From Lycium barbarum (taxonomy: Eukaryota > Streptophyta > Magnoliopsida > Solanales > Solanaceae): a stretch of DNA of 64,000 bases. The translations under genes were made by a program, and so were the position numbers. This document shows, in pieces, positions 58,165-64,000 of this stretch (the first letter of the stretch is position 1; every line of letters starts with the position of its first letter). The notes below the pieces were generated by a model. It did not search any database, was not told the origin of the DNA, and saw only the letters and a list, made by a program, of their open reading frames with translations. The stretch lies in the NCBI RefSeq assembly GCF_019175385.1, contig NC_083346.1, positions 62,835,821-62,899,820 on the forward strand. The letters are read 5' to 3'.

Positions 58165-58330
58165 TGGTATCAGAGCAGTTCCGTCCTAGGGTTGTCTACA
58201 AAATGTGTCTAGTAGAGTCTTGTTTATGGGCGTGTTGTGCACTACACTTATAAACATGAGGCTACAGGATATTTAGGATGATGTTATTCTTTCTCTCTTA
58301 GATTGTGTGATAGAGCCATGTGTTAAGCGT
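58165..58330 (+). promoter_or_regulatory. Second primer-binding site and leader in G
   Basis: TGGTATCAGAGCAG at 58165-58178, then the conserved leader ending TGTGTGATAGAGCCATG. Confidence 0.88.
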
Positions 58331-58361
58331 TCGTTTCTAATGAATTGTTCTGATTTCAGCG

Positions 58362-59455
58362 ATGCCTCGCAAGAAAGCTACAACTGCCCAGAAGGGTAAG
58401 AGAGCGGCCAGTGAGACCACTAGCCGTACTCAGTAGGCCACGAGGGCCTAAGATGGGATTTAAAGTGAGGGGTCGTCTGAGACATCGCATACCCCGCCTC
58501 CAGCACCTGCCCTAGTTCCTCAGCCCACCGGGCCAGGATGTGCGGAATGTTATACAGTTATTGACTAGATTAGTAGCTGCCCAAGCTCAGTGGTAGGGAG
58601 TTGGTGTTGACAAGGCAGATAGGACTGGTAGTTCAAGGGTTAAGACCTTCGTTGGGTTAGGTCCTCCAGAGTTTTCCATGATAAAGCAAAATATGGACCC
58701 CCAGGATTTTATTGACCGTATGTAGAAGACCTTGAGGATTATGCATGCAGATGAGGTCGAGTCTGTGGAGTTGGCTTCGTATTGGCTCCGTGATATTACA
58801 GTACAATGGTATCAGACTTGGGAGTTATTTAGGGGAGAGAATGCCCCTCCAACTATTTGGTGAGAGTTCTCAGATGCTTTTATTCACCATTATCTACCTC
58901 CTAAGGTCAGGCGAGCCCGAGTAGATAGATTTTTACGTATTGAACAGGGCAGTATGAGTGTCCAGGAGTATTGTGTGTATTTTGATTCTATGGGTAGATA
59001 TGCCCCAGCCATGGTGGCTGAGATGGAGGACAGAGTTCATCATTTTGTGGCCGGTCTAGGGCCGCATTTGATAGATACTTGTACGACTGCTGCATTACAG
59101 CCAGGCATGGATATCTCTAGTATACAGGCATATGCACAGAATCTGGAAGATCGTAAGCGTCAGAGGAGGACAGATCGTGACCATAGTTGGGGCCATGGCA
59201 AGAGGGCTAGGACTTTAGAGATCGGGGGTGAGTCTAGGGGAGGACAAAGACCGCAGTATCCCTGGTATCCATTCCATTTAGCAGGGAGTGCACCTCCGCA
59301 GTTTTCAGGTTCGAGGTTTGATCGGTCTTCTTATTTCGGAGCGGGCTAGAGTTGTAGAGCATCAGGCTCTCAGTACAGACCGGAGTCAGGACAGATGAGG
59401 TCCATTTTGCCGCGGTGTGCCCAGTGTGGAAAGTTACATGCCGGTCAGTGTTGGC
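58362..59455 (+). pseudogene. Second, partial gag in G
   Basis: ATG at 58362 (MPRKKATTAQKGK). Several stops lie in the linker and early capsid, with a shorter open core at 58954-59349 (VQEYCVYFDSMGRY, SIQAYAQNLED). It stops in the first zinc-knuckle region (CAQCGKLHAGQC) and joins LTR sequence at about 59456. It is more similar to the first G gag than to B or C, including the HADEVESVELASY form. Confidence 0.85.
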
Positions 59456-59679
59456 TGGGCTCAGATTATGTGGCAGCCTAGTTGGCTTGCATCGTTATCA
59501 TCAATAGATATATATGTACATATGCATAGTCTTTGATGTTATCCTTTTATGAGTCAACTTAGTCCAGGTTGAGTTACTTGTGGGACCATAGTATGCAATG
59601 TTATCTAGATATGAGTATAGGGGTGTTTGGTCTCTAGAGATAAGGCACTCATCGCGGCTCATCGGCTTGGGTCGTGACA
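59456..59679 (+). mobile_element. Terminal LTR fragment of G
   Basis: CAGATTATGTGGCAGCC…GGGTCGTGACA, the last ~220 bp of a G-type LTR, ending at the right GGGAC duplication. Confidence 0.88.
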
Positions 59680-59684
59680 GGGAC

Positions 59685-60178
59685 CCCCTTCACGCCTGTC
59701 TGAACACCAAAAATAGCAAAAGTTTGGTTTTTAACTCTCATCACCTGAAATCCCGAGACTCTCCTGGAACCTCCCCGATCCAAACTAAATATGCAGACAC
59801 ATGTAAAAACGCGCTCAGGTCTCGTTGACCAAGTCAACCCTGAATGGGCAAAAACCAACTTTCCAACCAAATGACCAAAATGGCCCCAAGACCCTCGGGA
59901 ACTGAACCAAACACTCAAACAACCTGTATTCGACGTTCCGAAGCTAATGGAACCGATAAAATTCCCAAAATGACACAAATACCCCAATGATGCCTAAAGT
60001 CAACCTAATACTTAAAGATTCTTCAACTTAGCAACTTTCCAACTTAAGATATTTTGGCTATCTCGGGAGTGTGCCAACCACACCCATTACACAACAATAC
60101 AAGAAAAGGGGCGGGTTCACAAGGGCAAAATAGGCCAAAATGAGAAAATAACCAAAAAGACCTAATGGGTCGTTACAT
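59685..60178 (-). mobile_element. LTR H, right part (5' end of the LTR)
   Basis: Ends (as the minus-strand LTR start) TGTAACGACCCATTAGG at 60162-60178. No coding sequence. Confidence 0.75.
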
Positions 60179-60743
60179 CATCCACCACTAAAACACATGT
60201 TCGTCCTCGAACATAAAAGACAAGAAAGGAGAAAAGAGGTACCTGGGGCATCAAAAAGTCGAGGGTACCTCCGCCTTATATCCATAACGATCTCCCAAGT
60301 ACCCTCCTCCATCGGATGACCTCTTCACTAAACCTTCACAGAAGCTATTTTCTTGGATCTCAACTTGCGAATCTACCGGTCCAAGATAGTAACCGGCTCC
60401 TCCTCATAAGACAGGTTCTGATCAAGCATCACCGAATCCCATCTAATCACATGAGAACCATCCGAAATATACTTTTTGAGCATAGAAACACGAAACACCG
60501 GATGAACACTCGATAAAGCAGGAGGTAGTACTAACTCATATGAAACATCCCCAACTCTATGCATAATCTCAAAAGGGCCAATGTAATGAGGACTCAACTT
60601 TCCTTTCTTTCCAAACAGCATCACACCCGTCATGGGTGAAACCTTAAGTAAAACCCGATCGCCCAACATAAACAATAAATCATGAACTCTCCGGTCCGCG
60701 TAACGCTTTTACCGACTCTGAGCGGTGAGAAGCCTCGCCTAAA
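60179..60743 (-). pseudogene. Pol C-terminus, polypurine tract and hairpin of element H
   Basis: On the minus strand: ARLLTAQSR, a TAA, KRYADRR, then the open stretch 60675-60373 with LGDRVLLKVSPMTGVM, KLSPHYIGPFEI and VHPVFRVSMLKKY. A TAG follows after ILDR, then the chromodomain-like end (KLRSKKIASVKV, two stops, EEGTWE, YPRLFDAPG). The AGGA-loop hairpin ATGTTCG-AGGA-CGAACAT (60197-60214) and purine-rich AGTGGTGGATGA abut the LTR. The rest of pol is cut off by the LTR at 60744. Confidence 0.85.
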
Positions 60744-61410
60744 TGTCACGACCCAAACCGATGAGCCGTGACGGGAGTCTGACCTCTAGCGACCAAACAC
60801 CCCTAAACACTTATCTGAAACATACTGAACATCAATAGCCCATAAATGGCACAAACTAATCTCATAAAGAGGAAACATCCGAACTCTGTACAATCTACAT
60901 ATGCATATAAATATAGCATGCGGAAGAACAGTGCAAGCTAGCTAGGCTGCCATATATACTGTACACAAAAGAATATAAGCCGACAAGGCTACATAGTCTG
61001 ACTACTGCATACAACTATTTACAGACCTTTACTGGAATAAAGCTGTAGAAAGGACGGGACAGGGCCCCGTCGTACCCATCTATATACATCTCAAAAGAAT
61101 GACCTACCAAAATAGACTGCAACTCCGGATTGAATGGAGTGCATTGATCGCTGCTGGATAAGGGTCCTACTAAGCCGGACCACCTCTCTGTCTACCCGTA
61201 CCTGCGGGCATGAATGCAGCCCCCCGAGCAACGGGGAGTCAGTATGGATAATGTACTGAATATGTAAGGTATAAAGACAACATGTATAAATATGTACAGA
61301 AATCATGAATAAGATCTAAACTCATAAGCTGAAATAACTATCTGCATAAATCTGTATGAACTAGTATCTGTCTGCATCTAGCTGAATCTGTATGTCGGGA
61401 AGTATGGACA

Positions 61411-61413
<3 letters not shown>

Positions 61414-61444
<31 letters not shown>
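61414..61444. repeat. (AT)n microsatellite
   Basis: About 15 AT units inside the G-family LTR. Confidence 0.95.
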
Positions 61445-61445
<1 letters not shown>

Positions 61446-61477
61446 CTAGTAGGTACACACCTCATCGTCACATCACA

Positions 61478-61660
61478 AGCCACACCTTCACCCCCTGTCA
61501 AGTGTGCCTTTCTCATGTATATACTCCAACATCATAGGCCACTCATGGACCACTTATAGGCCACACCTTCACCCCTGTCAAGTGTGCCTTTCACATATAG
61601 AACGTAATATCATAGGTCACACCTTCACCCCCTGTCAAGTGTGCCTTTCACCGTACCCCT
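61478..61660. repeat. Minisatellite in the G-family LTR
   Basis: Three to four units containing ATCATAGGCCACACCTTCACC followed by CCTGTCAAGTGTGCCTTTC. Confidence 0.85.
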
Positions 61661-62632
61661 GAGAACTAAAAGTGAATGCATAATACAAGTAAGACTGAAC
61701 AACAGGATTCTCAAATAATATAACAACAATTTGCCTCTTCATGGGCCTTACTAATCAAGTACTACTAGGACAGGAAATCATAGGATCTGTATATGGGGAA
61801 AATACCATAGCCTGGGTATGGGAACATCAACTGTATTTCTCTTAATTCTTATAAAATAGAGTAATATGGAAACTCTCTTACTTGTTTATCGGTTCATATC
61901 ATAGGATCATACCAAAAAGAAGAAGGAATAACCTTAACATACCTTGACGTATATCAAATTTCCCAACTTCTACTTCTTGAACTTGTAAATGTACAATTAA
62001 GATAACATAAGCCTTAATTAGGCTACTTTCTTTGCTTACTAATCATCCCCAAGCACGTATAAAGCTTAACGAATCATAGATGACCATCTCCTTTATAAGC
62101 TTACAATGATAGCGCCTATATATATCCAAATACACGTAAATCCATCCCTAATCATTTATTTAAAATAGTATCATGCCACTACCTTACCCTTCATCAATCT
62201 ATCACTTCCACAAATACCCTTTCTTTATCTAAAATCACTAAAGCTCTTGATAGCAACTCAAATACAAGGGTAGGAATCATTTACATAGCTTGAGGGGTCA
62301 AGAATCCCAAGAATCACCTTAACTTCAACTCCCTAAGCTTCCCATTCTTGGAGAAACCCTAGAAATAACCTTCTTCTTCACAAGCTCGGGTTTACGGGTT
62401 CCGGGCCTTGTCAAATCTTCACTACTATTCCATAAATGTTGGGAGAGAAAAATATTAGGATTTTCTGATCTGGGAAAGAGGGAAATAAGACATAAAGTCG
62501 TGGACCATGTATTTATACTCGGAGAATTAAATGCTTCAGTGGTCCGGTTCGACGAGCGGGTCGACAACCCGTCGACGTGCGCCTGCAGAATGCAGGGCTG
62601 CGGAACCCTATCGACGCCGCATAACGACGGCC

Positions 62633-63456
62633 TGTCGGTGTTCCTCTAATTCCTGAGCATGTGCCTGAATGCGTGCAATATCCATGCCATCCTGAAGGGA
62701 CGCAGTCAAACATTTATCCATCAAGTGTGGCCCTAGGCCTTTCACAAACCGGTGCACCCGATCGCCCATATCCGCTACCATGGCCGAAGCATACCTAGCC
62801 AAGGAATTGAAGCGGAGACTATACTCTGTAGCACTCATGCTACCTTGCCTCAGATTCAGGAATTTATCGGCCCTAGCTCGCCGAACTTCTGGAGGCATGT
62901 AGTGACGGAGAAAAGCATCGACAAACTCTTGCCATACCGGCGGAGGTGCATTGGCTCCCTGCGAAGCCATCCAAACCGTGTACCACTGGATTGAGACATC
63001 CCTCAATCTGTATGACGCTAGCTCCATCGATTCGGTGTCTGAAGCATGTATCAACCGGAGCGTCCTTAGCATACCATCAATAAAGTCCTGGGGATCCTCC
63101 TCCAGTTTCGACCCAAAGAATTCCGGGGGTTTCAAAGCAATGAAGTCACGGGCCCTTGCACTAACAGTCCTGTCACCTTGCCCTGCGCTTGGCCTCTGAG
63201 TCTGGGCCGCAACCAACTTAGTCAACAAATTAATGGCCTCTCTTACGTCTTGGCCCGAAGCATTCGGTGGAGGAGCTGGAGTTGGGGCTGAGGCTCCCAC
63301 GTGCTCCTCAGTAATAGGCACTGTCTGGGAGGACTGAGATTGAGCCGCACTCTGGGACTCATCTTCCTCTACTACCGGTGGCGGTACTCTTTCAGCCCGC
63401 TTTTCTGCGACCTTCTTGCCCTTTTGGGCTGCTGTAGCCTTTTTCTTTTTAGGCAT
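62633..63456 (-). pseudogene. Element I gag, truncated at the LTR junction
   Basis: ATG at 63456 (MPKKKKATAAQKGKK), acidic and Pro/Ala-rich linker, then the capsid core (PPEFFGSKLEEDPQ, ESMELASYRLRDVSIQWY, PPEVRRARADKFLNLRQ) and RIQAHAQELEEHRQ. The frame is open throughout. The zinc knuckle and pol are missing, because G-family LTR sequence begins at about 62632. The protein is closest to gag of B, including GPHLMDKCLTASLQD. Confidence 0.88.
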
Positions 63457-63504
63457 CTCTGAAATACACAACACACGATTTAAGAACAAGAATTTCTTAC
63501 ATCA

Positions 63505-63662
63505 TAGCTCTATCGCACGATTCTTATGAAGAAAGAAGGTCATATATTCCTAAGATGTCCGCAGCTTCTCGTTTATAAGTGTGGCGCCCAACACACCCAT
63601 AACCAAGACTCTACTAGACACGGCTCGTAGACACATCCTAGGACTGAACTGCTTTGATACCA
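63505..63662 (-). promoter_or_regulatory. Primer-binding site and leader of element I
   Basis: Minus strand TGGTATCAAAGCAG (63649-63662), then the conserved leader with GTGTG-TTGGGCGC-CACAC and CGTGCGATAGAGCTATG. Confidence 0.88.
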
Positions 63663-63666
63663 CTTT

Positions 63667-64000
63667 TGTCACGACCTGACTCGGGGCCGCGGCGAGCACC
63701 CGGTGCTAACCCACCCGAGCACCCTCTTAGCTTACTCTTATACTTACATCTAGGTGATCCACATAATCATACATGCATTTCCATTCATTCGTCAACTAGT
63801 CCCTTATGGACAACCGCACATTTATATCATCATAGGTATTCATGCCACATCAATATACATGGGCCAACGTGGCCGACAAAATGATATACAAAACATAGGC
63901 CGACAAGGCCAAACACATCTACCCCCACACACACATGGCTACGAGCCTCTAAGAGTATAACAAATCACATTAGCGGGACAGGACCCCGCTATGCCCATAA
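63667..64000 (-). mobile_element. 5' LTR of element I, cut by the window end
   Basis: The LTR 3' end GTGACA (revcomp of 63667 on) resembles LTR B, for example GGTGCTxxCCCACCCGxGCAC in reverse. It carries SL3 as TAGCGGG-loop-CCCGCTA at 63971-63991. The rest lies outside the window. Confidence 0.85.

Larger units (their letters stand above)
48557..59679 (+). mobile_element. Element G: rearranged chromovirus-type Ty3/gypsy element with nested solo LTR J
   Basis: Perfect GGGAC target duplications at 48552-48556 and 59680-59684. Order: full 5' LTR, PBS, gag, PR, RT (split by J), RNase H, integrase, then a 178-bp LTR 3' fragment, a second PBS and leader, a second partial gag, and a 219-bp LTR 3' fragment ending GGGTCGTGACA. 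This is the outline of an LTR-internal-LTR-internal-LTR tandem that lost DNA in two places. Coding parts carry many stops and frameshifts. Confidence 0.85.
12640..60178 (-). mobile_element. 3' LTR of minus-strand gypsy element H, split in three by B and G
   Basis: The three pieces are 12640-13267, 47070-48556 and 59685-60178, about 2.6 kb together. The minus-strand start is TGTAACGACCC (revcomp of 60168-60178) and the end is GGATCGTGATA (revcomp of 12640-12650). Continuity across the gaps is shown by the exact target duplications of B (AGTAT) and G (GGGAC). Beyond 60178 come a purine-rich tract and the C-terminal pol of the same element, so this is its 3' LTR. Its 3' part shares the CTTGCTGCACC-TTTTTGTGTGCAG motif class with LTR K and lacks the GTACTGACGTCC hairpin module. 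The 3' terminus can fold (TATCACGA with TCGTGATG). Confidence 0.75.
60744..62632 (-). mobile_element. 5'-truncated G-family LTR (minus)
   Basis: Begins TGTCACGACCC as a normal LTR 3' end on the minus strand and matches the LTR of G in order: double hairpin (61201-61270), SL3 (61053-61071), a minisatellite (61478-61660) and the GACGACGGACCGTCGAC-like palindromic block near 62550-62600. The first ~220 bp of the LTR are missing; the sequence passes straight into the gag of element I. There is no right-hand target duplication. Confidence 0.8.

Noticed and set aside
60739..60743. CTAAA as target duplication of the G-family LTR at 60744
   Set aside because: The other end of that LTR is truncated, so no second copy can be tested.

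Overview
The window looks like a stretch of plant intergenic heterochromatin, most likely from a Solanaceae genome. That assignment is inferred from LTR ends of the type TGTTACACC…GGGTCGTGACA, from initiator-tRNA-Met primer sites (TGGTATCAGAGC) and from the style of the Ty3/gypsy chromovirus and Tat-lineage proteins. I recognise no host protein gene, rRNA or tRNA gene. Almost all of the DNA is LTR retrotransposon, much of it nested. About 4 kb in the middle-left (roughly 8.5-12.4 kb) holds small DNA transposons in AT-rich spacer.

Layout. 1-8.5 kb is an internally deleted Tat-lineage gypsy element on the minus strand. It has an antisense ORF on the plus strand at 1-997, a pol tail at 6.5-6.7 kb, gag at 6.8-7.75 kb and a primer-site-like region with LTR at 7.8-8.5 kb. 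It was hit by a solo LTR (A, 1345-5560), which was itself hit by another solo LTR (K, 2270-4226). 8.9-11.9 kb holds a 1000-bp Mutator-type MITE with a 10-bp target duplication (TSD), a probable Tourist-like MITE and a hAT-like element. From 12640 a minus-strand 3' LTR (H) begins and runs, in three pieces, to 60178; its pol tail follows to 60743.

Nesting inside H, with perfect 5-bp TSDs for each completed insertion: B (chromovirus, plus, 13268-47064, AGTAT) and G (chromovirus, plus, 48557-59679, GGGAC). Inside B: C (chromovirus, minus, 14203-24537, ATATG) in the 5' LTR; solo LTR D (28146-37822, AGATA) in the RT gene; copia element F (minus, 38249-43292, CATTA) in the RNase H gene. D contains a minus LTR E1 (29440-36510, GCTAA), which contains a plus-strand LTR-gag fragment E2 (30801-about 35220). 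G contains solo LTR J (53159-55904, CTAGA). The right edge (60744-64000) is a G-type LTR fragment fused to the gag and 5' LTR of a further minus-strand, B-like element (I).

Coding capacity is decayed everywhere: stops, frameshifts and lost catalytic residues. The best-preserved gene is the integrase-chromodomain segment of C (16981-18225, D-D-E present). The most interesting signals are non-coding. A module of two hairpins recurs about 400-500 bp from the 3' end of otherwise dissimilar LTRs, with compensatory base changes. A third covarying hairpin lies downstream of it in most of them. An AGGA-loop hairpin with two compensatory changes sits 16-18 nt from the LTR beside the polypurine tract of B, C and H. 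Palindromic repeat clusters lie just upstream of the TATA-like box in most LTR families, including the copia element.
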